Positions 51,276 to 60,895 of a stretch of DNA of 64,000 bases are shown here, one piece after another (within the stretch, counting starts at the first letter, position 1; the number at the start of each line of letters is the position of its first letter). The stretch lies in NCBI GenBank assembly GCA_012513605.1, contig JAAZBV010000153.1, forward strand, positions 1-64,000, written 5' to 3'. This stretch comes from Desulfatiglans sp. GTDB taxonomy: Bacteria; Desulfobacterota; DSM-4660; Desulfatiglandales; HGW-15. Under the pieces are notes generated by a model that saw only the letters and a program-made list of their open reading frames with translations, made no database searches and had not been told where the DNA came from. Both the position numbers and the translations under genes were made by a program.

Positions 51276-53240
51276 ATGAACATAAAGAAGGGGTTGGTTT
51301 TAGGCATTTCATTAATCACCCTGTTTTTCACAACCCCTTACACACCTGCTGATGATAAGAGAGAAGAAAAAGGGGAAGAAAAAAAGGTGTATGTACTTGA
51401 TGATATAGTTGTTACTGCTCCTGCTATTATAAGCGGAAATGAGGTGAACAGGCTCGGAAGCCAGGTCACCCATGTTACAATGGAACAGATTCAAGACCTC
51501 AATGCAATGGACCTCACCTCAGCCCTGCGCAGGGTACCGGGTGTTGTCATATCCAGACATAACCAGGTGGGGAGTTTTGGAGGTGGAGAGGGAGGCGCCA
51601 TATTTATCAGGGGAAAGGGCAGCTCTCGCCCGGGCGCGGAGATACAGACACTTATAGACGGTATCCCGAAGTTTGTGAGTGTATGGACACACCCCATAAT
51701 GGATGCACTCAATGTGGATATCGTTGACACAATAGATATCTATAAAGGGGCACAGCCGGTGCTTTTTGGAAACATGGCCTTTGGGGCAGTGGATGTTCAG
51801 ACAAAACGTATGAAAGATACCGGCTTTTATACAGGTATAAAGTCAGGCTATGGCTCAAACAAGACACATATGGCTTCAGTGGAACACGGGGGCAAAACAG
51901 AGAGATTTGATTACTACCTGCTAGGCGGATACCGCAGTTCAGATGGTCACAGGGTCAATGCAGATGGGGAACTCCAGGACCTTTTCCTTCATATGGGGTA
52001 TGATTTTACCGCAAAGTGGGGCATGGACCTGACCCTGATATATACAGATAACTGGGCCGATGACCCTGGCCCTATCGACCTCTCTTATCCTTCAGATGGC
52101 CGATTCAACAATGATGATTTTTTCATGGTTGCCACAATATCCAATAACTACGAGAGGGCAAAGGGTTATGTAAAATTCTACAGCGACAAGGGGGATATAG
52201 ACTGGGTAAACCAGGAGGGAACACCTGGCTATGATACCCTGACAGATTATAAGAACTATGGAATAAGGGCGCGTGAGACCATAACACCGTGGCAGAAAGG
52301 GGAGTTAATGATGGGTATTGACCTTGACTACATAAGGGGAAAGGCCCGTTTCCTTCACCCTGTAGATGGCAACAGCGCATTCCCTGAAGAGACATTCCGC
52401 ATCTTTTCTCCATATGCCTCCCTGAGTCATACATTTGGAAGCTTGGATAATATTTATTTTATACCCTCCATTGGGGTAAGGCACCTTAATCACACTGAAT
52501 TTGATAGTGAAACAGCCCCGCAGGCAGGGATTATACTGGGGATAAAGGAAACAAGGCTTCATGCCTCATATGGCAAAGGTATTAATTATCCGGGCATCTA
52601 TGCAAAGGTCCAGGATAACCTGTGGATGCCCGGAGACAACAGGTGGTCTGAGCTTGAAGCAGAAAACCTTGATCACTTTGAGGCAGGGGTTGAGCACAGG
52701 TTCAGCAGTAAACTTATAGTTGATTTAACATGGTTTTATGACAGGGGAGAGGACAGGATTGTAACATCTCCCCCTCCACCCTTCCCCCCCATCCTTACCA
52801 ATATAGGGGAGTATAAAAACAGGGGTATTGAAGGGAGTATCACGGCTATACCAATATCAGGCCTGTCACTCTTTGGAGGTTTTACATATCTTGACTCTGC
52901 GCCCGATGACCTGCCCTATGCCCCGGAGTGGACATTCAGCGCAGGGTTCAATTACAGCCCTGTTGACAATTTCCAGATCAGCATGGATACTCAATATGTT
53001 GATGACCAGTATGTCACCTCAAGGGCGCGCATGAGGAACACTGTTAATACGGATGAGGTGGATTCATATTTTCTTGTAAACGGAAAAATCAGCTATGATT
53101 TCAGGTTAACCGGCTGTGATGCTGACTGGCAGGTGTTTTTGGCAGCAGAAAACATAACAGATACGGACTATGAACAGAAAAAAGGTTATCCTATGCCGGA
53201 CTTAGGTTTTATGATAGGTTTTATCGCAGAATTCAATTAA
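51276..53240 (+). CDS. TonB-dependent outer-membrane receptor
   Basis: A 654-residue protein with a signal peptide (~1-25). A charged linker and a TonB-box-like LDDIVVTAPA (~42-51) come next. The plug domain (~55-175) has MDLTSALRRVPGVVISR, GGAIFIRGKGSSRPGAEIQT, LIDGIPKFV and DIYKGAQPVLFGNMAFGAVD. A beta-barrel of alternating aromatic strands makes up the rest, ending with DADWQVFLAAENITDTDYEQ near the C-terminus. It imports a scarce ligand such as a metallophore, cobamide or other small molecule; the ligand is not apparent. GGAGGAAG precedes the ATG. The nucleoside-hydrolase/FmdE gene begins 9 bases after its stop. Confidence 0.92.
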   Translation: MNIKKGLVLGISLITLFFTTPYTPADDKREEKGEEKKVYVLDDIVVTAPAIISGNEVNRLGSQVTHVTMEQIQDLNAMDLTSALRRVPGVVISRHNQVGSFGGGEGGAIFIRGKGSSRPGAEIQTLIDGIPKFVSVWTHPIMDALNVDIVDTIDIYKGAQPVLFGNMAFGAVDVQTKRMKDTGFYTGIKSGYGSNKTHMASVEHGGKTERFDYYLLGGYRSSDGHRVNADGELQDLFLHMGYDFTAKWGMDLTLIYTDNWADDPGPIDLSYPSDGRFNNDDFFMVATISNNYERAKGYVKFYSDKGDIDWVNQEGTPGYDTLTDYKNYGIRARETITPWQKGELMMGIDLDYIRGKARFLHPVDGNSAFPEETFRIFSPYASLSHTFGSLDNIYFIPSIGVRHLNHTEFDSETAPQAGIILGIKETRLHASYGKGINYPGIYAKVQDNLWMPGDNRWSELEAENLDHFEAGVEHRFSSKLIVDLTWFYDRGEDRIVTSPPPPFPPILTNIGEYKNRGIEGSITAIPISGLSLFGGFTYLDSAPDDLPYAPEWTFSAGFNYSPVDNFQISMDTQYVDDQYVTSRARMRNTVNTDEVDSYFLVNGKISYDFRLTGCDADWQVFLAAENITDTDYEQKKGYPMPDLGFMIGFIAEFN

Positions 53241-53249
53241 CTATATGAG

Positions 53250-54740
53250 GTGGTTATGTGCAGATTCAGTCTCAGGACATTATTGTTAATTCTTTTTCTC
53301 CAGGTGCAGGTCTATGCGCATGATGTTGCCCTGCCTGTAATTGTTGATACGGATATGGCGCTTGATGATATCAGGGCAATCACCATGCTTCTAAACAGTG
53401 AGGTTGCCCAGGTGCCCCTTTATATTGTCTCAGACGGCGTAAGGGCTCCTGAAGAGGGTATGAAAAATCTAAAGGCGCTGCTCAACTATTTTGAAAGGGG
53501 CGAGATCAGGGTTGTAAAAGGAAAGGAGCTTGACCTGACAGTCCCTCCGGTAAGACAGTACATAAAGAGCATAAATGTGCCAGGCAGTGAAAAAATCTCA
53601 GGCCTGGCTGCAGAAAGTCCTGCCCCTGATGCGATAGTCAGCCTGCTCAAGGCTGCGGATGAGCCTGTAATCTATCTGTGCCTTGGCCCCCTCACAAACC
53701 TTGCAGCAGCGCTGGCGATTGATCCGGCAATAGTGAGGCAGATATCCACTGTAATCTATTACGGCTGTGACCCTGACTCTGAAGAGCCTGGCTGGAATAC
53801 CCTCCGTGACCCTGAGGCTGCGCGCAGGGTATTTTCATCAGGGGTAAAGATTTGCTCTCTCATTCTTCCTGAAAAAAAGCTGCTGCCATTTAATAATGGG
53901 CTCTATAAAAAGGCAATTACACAGGGGACAAGGGCATCTAACCTGATAGAAATGGTACATGAAACCGAGACCATTAAGAAGATGCTTGATGAGGGCCATT
54001 TTTATGTATGGGATGAGATGACGGTGATCTATTTTAATGATCCTTCCCTGTTTACCTTTTCACCCTCTCCTGACAATAAGGATGCGATGGTCTTAAAGGA
54101 TATCAACAGAAAGGGCCTTGAGTCGGCATACCTGAAGGCCCTTGGACTTCCGGGTGATTTTCACCTGAATCCGAGAGATTCTGTCGTGTTAACAGGGATC
54201 CCGCGAGACCCCTCCATGTTCCAGGAGGATGTCCGCCCTGCTGTAAATCAGCTTATTAATATGTATGGTGTTGAGGAGTGGAAGGCATGCCTGCTTACCA
54301 ATGAATTTCACAGGCACCTGGGGATATACTCCATAGCAGGCGCCAAGATGGGTGTGAGGGCGAGGGAGATACTTGAGGCACCCTTTGACTCACTGGAGGT
54401 AATTTCAAATGCAGGAAATAACCCGCCTTTAAGCTGCATGAATGACGGGCTCCAGGTCTCTACCGGCGCAAGTCTCGGGAGGGGGGCAATCAGGGTCAAT
54501 GCCGGAAATACCCCTTCAGCGGTGTTTTTATTCAAGGATTTAAAACTCACCCTTACCCTTAAAAAAGAGGTCTGGGCAAAGATAAAAAATGATATAGGAA
54601 GACTTGTTTCCAGATATGGAGGGACAACGCCTGAATATTTTAAAAAGGTAAGGGAGCTCTCTATAATTTACTGGAAAGACCTTGACCGTGCATTGATCTT
54701 TGACGAAAAGATGGAAAAGGCAATACCAGGGGGCAGATAA
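53250..54740 (+). CDS. exported nucleoside hydrolase-like/FmdE-like fusion protein
   Basis: A 496-residue protein with a signal peptide (cleavage near VYAHD). Residues ~28-300 form an inosine-uridine-type nucleoside hydrolase domain with the calcium motif VDTDMALDD, the active-site loop in CLGPLTNLAAAL and the late Asp in YVWDEMTVIY. Residues ~345-480 resemble FmdE: FHRHLGIYSIAGAKMGVRAR, then LSCMNDGLQVSTGASLGRGA and a C-terminal helical tail. FmdE-type domains bind metals and occur outside formylmethanofuran dehydrogenase in many bacteria. Joining the two in one periplasmic chain, 9 bases behind a TonB receptor, suggests it processes a nucleoside-like imported ligand. Substrate unproven. Confidence 0.8.
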   Translation: MVMCRFSLRTLLLILFLQVQVYAHDVALPVIVDTDMALDDIRAITMLLNSEVAQVPLYIVSDGVRAPEEGMKNLKALLNYFERGEIRVVKGKELDLTVPPVRQYIKSINVPGSEKISGLAAESPAPDAIVSLLKAADEPVIYLCLGPLTNLAAALAIDPAIVRQISTVIYYGCDPDSEEPGWNTLRDPEAARRVFSSGVKICSLILPEKKLLPFNNGLYKKAITQGTRASNLIEMVHETETIKKMLDEGHFYVWDEMTVIYFNDPSLFTFSPSPDNKDAMVLKDINRKGLESAYLKALGLPGDFHLNPRDSVVLTGIPRDPSMFQEDVRPAVNQLINMYGVEEWKACLLTNEFHRHLGIYSIAGAKMGVRAREILEAPFDSLEVISNAGNNPPLSCMNDGLQVSTGASLGRGAIRVNAGNTPSAVFLFKDLKLTLTLKKEVWAKIKNDIGRLVSRYGGTTPEYFKKVRELSIIYWKDLDRALIFDEKMEKAIPGGR

Positions 54741-54856
54741 ATAAAAACCACCAGGGGTAAAGGCAGCATGACCAGGTAATTACCTGTTTAAGGGCATTTA
54801 ATCTTTAACCCCTGCAATTTTTATGGATATAAAACCCTTCAAAAACAGTGGCCATT

Positions 54857-56308
54857 TTAATGTTCCTGATCCCAGCCGCCTCCAAGGGCCTTATAGAGCC
54901 TTATGAGACCGAGTGTTATTGTCCCACTGCTGCTGGCCCGGGACTCTTCAAATGAGAGCAGGGCGCGCTGGGCATCAAGGACATCCAGAAAATCAACCAG
55001 CCCTGAACTGAACCGTTCATCAGCTATCTCCAGGGCCATTTGTGCGGCAGTGGCGCCCTTTGTAAGCATTCGGTATCTTTTCTGCTCCTCGCCATAGGCC
55101 ATGATAGCATCCCTCACCTCTTTGATCGCATTGAGCACAGTGGTTTCATATTCAATAAAAGTGCGCTCCTGAATAGCGTTCTGGATCTCGATCTGATCCC
55201 TGATCCTGTTCCGGTTAAACACAGGAATGCTTATAAATGGCGAAATGTTCACTGCAGCGTTTTCATCGGAGAAAAAATTATCAAGGGAAGATGCAGTAAG
55301 CCCCAGCGCCCCGGTCAGTCTTAAAGATGGGTAAAGATCAGCCGTGGCCGCACCAACCCTTGCGGTCTGGGCAGCGAGCGCCCTTTCTGCCCTCCGGATA
55401 TCAGGCCTGCGGCGCAGGATATCAGCAGGAATACCTATTACAATTTCAACCTCCGGCACAGGTATGGGCGAGGGGGAAGAGAATTCATCATGGAGCTCTC
55501 CGGGCATCTCTCCAAGCAGGATGGCCAGCGAGTTCAGAGTTTCTTCAATGCTGCCCCTGTAACCGGGTATGCGTGCGCGGGTATTTTCAACATTATACCT
55601 TGATTGTTGAACCTGAAGGGAGCCAATCAACCCTGCGGCTGCCTTGTCTTCAAGGACAGAGAGCGCCTTTTCCTGAATTTCAAGATTACGGCTGACAATT
55701 TCAAGCTGTTTCTGAAGTGTCCTGAGCCTCACGTAGCTGCTCACGGTCTCAGAAACCATGCTGACAAGAGCGCTGCGGTATCCCTCCCCTGATGCCTCAA
55801 GTTCTGCTGCTGCCGCCTCTATATTCCGGTGCCTTTTTCCAAAAAGATCTATCTCCCAGGATGCATCAAAACCTGCGTTATAGTAGTCGCTCCCGGTGGA
55901 GAAGGCTGAAGGATCGGGGTCATCAGAGGTTGGTGTCCCTGACTGTGTCCTGCGATATGTTGCCGACCCTTGGACAGATGGGTGGAGTTGTTTGCCCGCT
56001 TCACCCAGCACTGCCCTTGCCTGCCTGATGCGTGTCAGGGCGATTTTAATATCCCTGTTGCCTTCCAGCGCCCTTTTTACCAGATCACTCAGGGCCGGAT
56101 CATTAAGGGTTGTCCACCAATTTGCGAGCCTCTCTGCTTCAGCGGACTGTAAGGCTTTTTCCCCTTCCCTTTCAACACCAGGCCATTTTGCAGGCACATC
56201 CATACTGACAGGTCTGTAGTTCGGGCCCACCTGGCATGCGCTCATCATGGCGCAAAGGAGCAGGGCAATAATCATTATCTTACTGTTTTTTTTATTATTA
56301 CTGTTCAT
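54857..56308 (-). CDS. RND efflux outer-membrane factor (NodT/OprM family)
   Basis: A 483-residue lipoprotein of the TolC fold. The lipobox MMSACQVGPNYRP gives the acylated Cys near residue 25. WWTTLNDPALSDLVKRAL and NRDIKIALTRIRQARAVLGEA begin the first TolC repeat, and IPADILRRRPDIRRAERAL is the signature of the second. ALGLTASSLDNFFS and GLVDFLDVLDAQRALL follow. It forms the trimeric exit duct of the tripartite pump encoded upstream. Its start overlaps the end of the permease gene by 11 bases. It is the last gene of the operon; no terminator was seen. Confidence 0.93.
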   Translation of the reverse strand: MNSNNKKNSKIMIIALLLCAMMSACQVGPNYRPVSMDVPAKWPGVEREGEKALQSAEAERLANWWTTLNDPALSDLVKRALEGNRDIKIALTRIRQARAVLGEAGKQLHPSVQGSATYRRTQSGTPTSDDPDPSAFSTGSDYYNAGFDASWEIDLFGKRHRNIEAAAAELEASGEGYRSALVSMVSETVSSYVRLRTLQKQLEIVSRNLEIQEKALSVLEDKAAAGLIGSLQVQQSRYNVENTRARIPGYRGSIEETLNSLAILLGEMPGELHDEFSSPSPIPVPEVEIVIGIPADILRRRPDIRRAERALAAQTARVGAATADLYPSLRLTGALGLTASSLDNFFSDENAAVNISPFISIPVFNRNRIRDQIEIQNAIQERTFIEYETTVLNAIKEVRDAIMAYGEEQKRYRMLTKGATAAQMALEIADERFSSGLVDFLDVLDAQRALLSFEESRASSSGTITLGLIRLYKALGGGWDQEH

Positions 56309-59300
56309 TATCTTCCGGTAAAACTGAACCTTCCTTTTTATTTTCTGTTTTTGTCTGTATGTGCATAAATTTCTTTATTCTCTCACGGGCAGTCTGGAAA
56401 ACGGCCCATAATGAAGGGGTAAGCACCACCCCGAAGATAGCGGCAGCAACCATGCCGCCAAATACCGTTGTCCCTATGTGGCGTCTCCCCACAGCGCCAG
56501 CACCTGTGGCAAGGACCATTGGCAGTACTCCCAGGATAAATGAGAGGGCTGTCATCAGAACCGCCCTGTACCTTATCCTTGAGGCCACACCGGCGGACTC
56601 TTCAATTGAGTGTCCGAACTCTCTCTCTGTCTTGGCAAACTCCACAATCAGGATGGCATTCTTGCTTGCCAGGCCAACCAGAAGGATCAGCCCAAGCTGT
56701 GCATATATGCTTAGTGATATATCAGTGATAATGAGTGCAATCATTGCGCCCAGGGCCGCTACTGCTATGGAAAGCATAACAGGAATGGGGATAGTCCAGC
56801 TTTCATACTGACCGACCAGAAAGAGGAAGCCGAAGATCAGGGCCATAATTACGAGGATAATCACCTGCCCCTCGTTTTCCCTTTCCTGGTAACTCATCCC
56901 GGTCCATTCGTACTGGAAACCGGCAGGCGCTGCCCTTTCCATGACCTCGCCCATGGCATCCATCCCTTCAGTAGAGCTGAACCCGGGTGCAACATCGGCA
57001 TTAACCTGGACAGATGGATACATATTGTAGCGTGATATAGATTGAGGCGAGAGAATGGTAGTTATGTCTACAAGGGTGGTTAACGGCACCATCTCCCCTT
57101 TTCTATTCTGGACATATACATTCAATATATCTTCCAGCTTGCTTCGATAAGGGTAATCCGCCTGGAGCTTCACCTGATAAATCTTGCTGAAGAGGTTAAA
57201 ATCATTAATATAGCTTGAACCCAGGATTGCCTGGAGCGTGGAAAAAACCCTCCCGATGGGTACATCCACCATTTCTGCCTTTTCACGATCAACATTGAGA
57301 TAGAGCTGGGGAGTACTGGGGCGATAGGTACTGAAGGCCCTGCTGATGCGGGGGTCCTTGTTTGCAGCATCAACCAGGAGTGTCAGGGCATTTGCGAGTT
57401 CATCCGGGGATTGTCCCATTGCCGCCTGCAGGATGAAGTCCATCCCGCTTGAGGAACCGAGCCCCCTTATTGGTGGCTGATTAAAAGCCCTTATCTGCGC
57501 CCCCGGGATAGTTGCTGCAATCCTGCTGATGTGTGCCAAAATGGCATCAACCTGGAGTTCAGGGGTCTTGCGCTGATCCCAGTGGTCAAACAGTAAAAAG
57601 GCCATCCCGCTGTTACCCCCGCCGCCTCCCATCTGGCCGAAACCCGCAATAGTCATTATATCCTTAACCCCCGGTATGGTACGGGCCTTTTCATAGAATT
57701 CCCGCATTACCTCAACGGTTCGCGGCTGTGTTGCATTTTCAGGGAGCTGCACATCAACCATGACTGCACCCTGGTCTTCTGTAGGCAGAAAACTTGTGGG
57801 ATGTATTGAAAACAGGTACCCGGCAACCAGGGTAACAACTAGAAGTATCCCGAAGGAGACCATTTTACGACGGACAAGCCACATGGCGCAGTGGACATAA
57901 ATGTTTCTGACCCTGTCCAGCCATAGGTTAAACCATTTAAAAAAAACAAATGTCTTTTTTTTATGCGGTTTAAGAAGTATGGAACAGAGGGCCGGGCTTA
58001 GTGTAAGGGCGCTGATAGTAGATATAGATACTGCTGTTGATATGGTCACTGCAAACTGCTGATATATCCTGCCGGTAATACCGGATATAAAACCTATTGG
58101 TATAAAGATTGCAAGCAGCACCAGTGTTGTTGCAATAACTGCACTGGAAACCTGCTTCATTGCCTTGAATGTGGCCTCTCTGGGAGCAAGATGCTCTGTC
58201 TCTATGAGCCTCTGAACATTTTCTACCACCACAATGGCATCATCCACTACAATACCTATTGCAAGAACAAGGGCGAAAAGTGTCAGCGTATTGATGCTGT
58301 ACCCAAGGGTCAGAAGCACTGAAAATGTCCCTATAAGCGAAACGGGTATCGTACAGGCAGGTATAAGGGTTGCCCTCCAGTCCTGTAAAAAGATAAAGAC
58401 AACCAGCACAACCAGCATAAAGGTCATAAGCAGCGTCATGACGATCTCGGATAGAGCTGTGCGGATAAAGGTGGTCGGGTCATTGGCGATTGAAAATTCC
58501 AGGTCTTCAGGGAAATAACGTGAAAGCCTTGTTAGTTCTGCGTTCACCCTGTCTATGGTATCAAGGGCATTTGCATCAGGAAGCTGGTTCAACCGCATTG
58601 CAATAGCTGGATGTCCATTGTAGGTGGCGCCGGCGGCATAACTCTCTGCCCCCAGCTCAATTCTGGCGACATCCTTCAGGGTAAGTCTGCCTCCATCCTT
58701 ATTGGTGCGGAGGATAATATTTTCAAACTCCTCAACCCTCTCCATTCGTCCTGTTGCCCTGATGCTATACTGAAGCTGCTGAGAACTGTAGGCGGGTTCG
58801 GTCCCGATTGCCCCGGCAGCGGCCTGGATATTCTGGCTGGCGATTGCCGCAGAAACTGTATCCGCGCTAATCCCGTAAGCTGCCAGCTTTGCAGGATCAA
58901 TCCAGATCCTCATGCTGTATTTACTCGGGCCCATGATCCCGACCTCGCTCACACCCTCAACACGGGCAATAGCATCCTTTACCTTGTCATCAAGGTATGT
59001 GCCTATGGTAAGCTGGCTGTGGGTGCCTTTTGGAGAATAAAAAGTGTAAAATCCAAGCACATCACCCGACCTTGAGAAAACACGTACAGACTGCTGCCTC
59101 ACCTCGGCAGGCAGTTTATTGTAAGCCCTCTGTAGAAGGTTCTGTACCTTGACCATGGCAATATCAATATCAACCCCTACCTCAAAGGTGACAGAGAGGC
59201 TGTAAGACCCGTCGCCGGAAGAGGATGACATGTAGATCATGCCTTCTACACCGTTGACCACCTCTTCTATGGGGGCGGCCACTGCATCGGAGACCACCTG

Positions 59301-59465
59301 TGCGCTTGCACCAGGATATGCGGCGCTGATACTCACGGTGGGAGGCACTACATCAGGGTACTGAAGTATGGGGAGATTGATCAATGCAATGATCCCTGCG
59401 ATCAGTATTATAACCGAAACAACCATTGCCAGACGTGGGCGTTCTATAAAATGAGCAGAAAACAT
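56298..59465 (-). CDS. RND multidrug efflux permease (HAE1/AcrB type)
   Basis: A 1055-residue inner-membrane proton-drug antiporter of standard length. MFSAHFIERPRLAMVVS is the first helix and NLPILQYPDVVPPTVSISA the start of the porter domain. VVDDAIVVVENVQRLIE in TM4 carries the proton-relay Asp pair. GFISGITGRIYQQFAVTIS follows, and a second half repeats the fold with LVGLASKNAILIVEFAK and LPMVLATGAGAVGRRHIG. All key elements appear intact. It sits between the adaptor gene (stop and start adjacent) and the outer-membrane factor. Substrate range cannot be inferred; no local regulator gene is present. Confidence 0.96.
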   Translation of the reverse strand: MFSAHFIERPRLAMVVSVIILIAGIIALINLPILQYPDVVPPTVSISAAYPGASAQVVSDAVAAPIEEVVNGVEGMIYMSSSSGDGSYSLSVTFEVGVDIDIAMVKVQNLLQRAYNKLPAEVRQQSVRVFSRSGDVLGFYTFYSPKGTHSQLTIGTYLDDKVKDAIARVEGVSEVGIMGPSKYSMRIWIDPAKLAAYGISADTVSAAIASQNIQAAAGAIGTEPAYSSQQLQYSIRATGRMERVEEFENIILRTNKDGGRLTLKDVARIELGAESYAAGATYNGHPAIAMRLNQLPDANALDTIDRVNAELTRLSRYFPEDLEFSIANDPTTFIRTALSEIVMTLLMTFMLVVLVVFIFLQDWRATLIPACTIPVSLIGTFSVLLTLGYSINTLTLFALVLAIGIVVDDAIVVVENVQRLIETEHLAPREATFKAMKQVSSAVIATTLVLLAIFIPIGFISGITGRIYQQFAVTISTAVSISTISALTLSPALCSILLKPHKKKTFVFFKWFNLWLDRVRNIYVHCAMWLVRRKMVSFGILLVVTLVAGYLFSIHPTSFLPTEDQGAVMVDVQLPENATQPRTVEVMREFYEKARTIPGVKDIMTIAGFGQMGGGGGNSGMAFLLFDHWDQRKTPELQVDAILAHISRIAATIPGAQIRAFNQPPIRGLGSSSGMDFILQAAMGQSPDELANALTLLVDAANKDPRISRAFSTYRPSTPQLYLNVDREKAEMVDVPIGRVFSTLQAILGSSYINDFNLFSKIYQVKLQADYPYRSKLEDILNVYVQNRKGEMVPLTTLVDITTILSPQSISRYNMYPSVQVNADVAPGFSSTEGMDAMGEVMERAAPAGFQYEWTGMSYQERENEGQVIILVIMALIFGFLFLVGQYESWTIPIPVMLSIAVAALGAMIALIITDISLSIYAQLGLILLVGLASKNAILIVEFAKTEREFGHSIEESAGVASRIRYRAVLMTALSFILGVLPMVLATGAGAVGRRHIGTTVFGGMVAAAIFGVVLTPSLWAVFQTARERIKKFMHIQTKTENKKEGSVLPEDNEQ

Positions 59466-60671
59466 TTATTTATTACCGGTCGCGGGGGCAGCCTTTGCTG
59501 TGCCGCCTGAAATATTTACAGCCTGTCCGGGCTGAACCTTTTGGATGCCTTCAATAATGACAACTTCACCGGCCTTAATACCATCATCAATAATCCAGTC
59601 AGTTCCCAGGGCCGATCTTTTTTTAATCATCCTCATGCTGGCGATGTTTTCCTTATCCACCACAAAAACATAACTCCCTTCACGGCTTTCCATTACCGCA
59701 GGCTGGGGAACCAGGGGAACCAGCTCCGCCCTCACCGGGGTGAGGATAACCGTTACATACCCTCCGGGAATAAGTATCCCATCAGGATTGGCGAATCTGG
59801 ATCTCATTGATATGGTTCCGGTTGAGGAATCGATTGAGGTATCGATAAAATCCCATTCGCCGTCACCTTTGTACAGGGTTCCATTGGGAAGACGCAGTGA
59901 TGGTTTGAATATCTTTTCAGGAGAAGAGCCTGAACGTTCCAGGAGGTTGAGGTATTCTACCTCACTTATGGAGCACACTACCCTGATCGGATCAATCTTG
60001 ACAACAGTGGCGATTGTACCGGAACTGGGTCCAACATAATCGCCAACAGAATATCGTTTCTGTGTTACACGGCCTGCAATGGGCGTCCTGACAGTAGCAT
60101 ACGCAAGGTCTATCTCTGAAAGTTCCAGGTTAGCCTTTGCAGAAACAAGCTGGGCGCTGTAAAAGCTGACATTTTTCTGGGCCGCTTCAACATCCTTTTC
60201 CGGGACGCTCTCAGCCTTTGCCGTCTGAAGCCTCTTAAGGTATTTTTCCGCCTCTGTGAGATTGGCCTCTATCTGTAAGACCGAACCCCTGCGGGCCTCA
60301 ATTTCAGCCTTGAAACGGGCCTTTTCTATGGTGAACATCAGGTCTCCAGCCTTAACATTCCTTCCTTCAGTAAAATCTATGGTTTCCAGATACCCTGACA
60401 CCCTTGCAACCAGATCAACTGAATCAACTGCCTCTATACGCCCTATATATTCCTGTGAAACGCTGATCTCTTTTGCAATAATCTCCTGCGCAATCACTAA
60501 AGGGGTTGCCCCCCTCATCTGTGGGCGTTGCCCCATATCCGGAGCAATAGAGCCTTCCTTCTTACCGTGTAAAAAAAACCAGGCCACCACAAGTATTATA
60601 ACGATTAATAAGGCGTACCTTATAAAACGCCTTTTTCCCATTGTATTGAAATAATCCTTTTCATTAATCAA
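59466..60671 (-). CDS. RND efflux periplasmic adaptor (membrane fusion protein)
   Basis: A 401-residue adaptor with an N-terminal transmembrane anchor (~15-35). A lipoyl-like barrel comes first (VARVSGYLETIDFTEGRNVKAGD), then a long alpha-hairpin (IEANLTEAEKYLKRLQTAKA). LAYATVRTPIAGRVTQKRYSVGD and GYVTVILTPVRAEL mark the beta-barrel part. It bridges the permease and outer-membrane factor. The start is taken as TTG, 8 nt after AAGGAG; an ATG ten codons further in would also leave the anchor intact. It is the first gene of the three-gene operon, with a promoter candidate ~170 bases upstream. Confidence 0.93.
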   Translation of the reverse strand: MINEKDYFNTMGKRRFIRYALLIVIILVVAWFFLHGKKEGSIAPDMGQRPQMRGATPLVIAQEIIAKEISVSQEYIGRIEAVDSVDLVARVSGYLETIDFTEGRNVKAGDLMFTIEKARFKAEIEARRGSVLQIEANLTEAEKYLKRLQTAKAESVPEKDVEAAQKNVSFYSAQLVSAKANLELSEIDLAYATVRTPIAGRVTQKRYSVGDYVGPSSGTIATVVKIDPIRVVCSISEVEYLNLLERSGSSPEKIFKPSLRLPNGTLYKGDGEWDFIDTSIDSSTGTISMRSRFANPDGILIPGGYVTVILTPVRAELVPLVPQPAVMESREGSYVFVVDKENIASMRMIKKRSALGTDWIIDDGIKAGEVVIIEGIQKVQPGQAVNISGGTAKAAPATGNK

Positions 60672-60845
60672 TCTATTAACTCCTTAACAATCACCTTATG
60701 GTAAAACAGGTCTGAGTTTAAAACATTTTAATCCAGTCTTTATAAGATGCTGTAAAACACAGGCAGAGAGATACACGGCTGGAACATGATGAATTTTAAA
60801 ACCTCGAAGTGAGAATTAAACCTGCTACTATTATTTTTAAGGTCA

Positions 60846-60874
60846 AATTTATTTTAAATTCCCCGGGTTGTCAA
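60846..60874 (-). promoter_or_regulatory. sigma-70 promoter candidate for the RND efflux operon
   Basis: On the minus strand TTGACA and TAAATT are separated by 17 bases, just downstream of the nfo stop. The leader to the adaptor start is ~168 bases with no recognised structure. Confidence 0.5.
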
Positions 60875-60895
60875 GGCACAATCCAATAAATCCAC

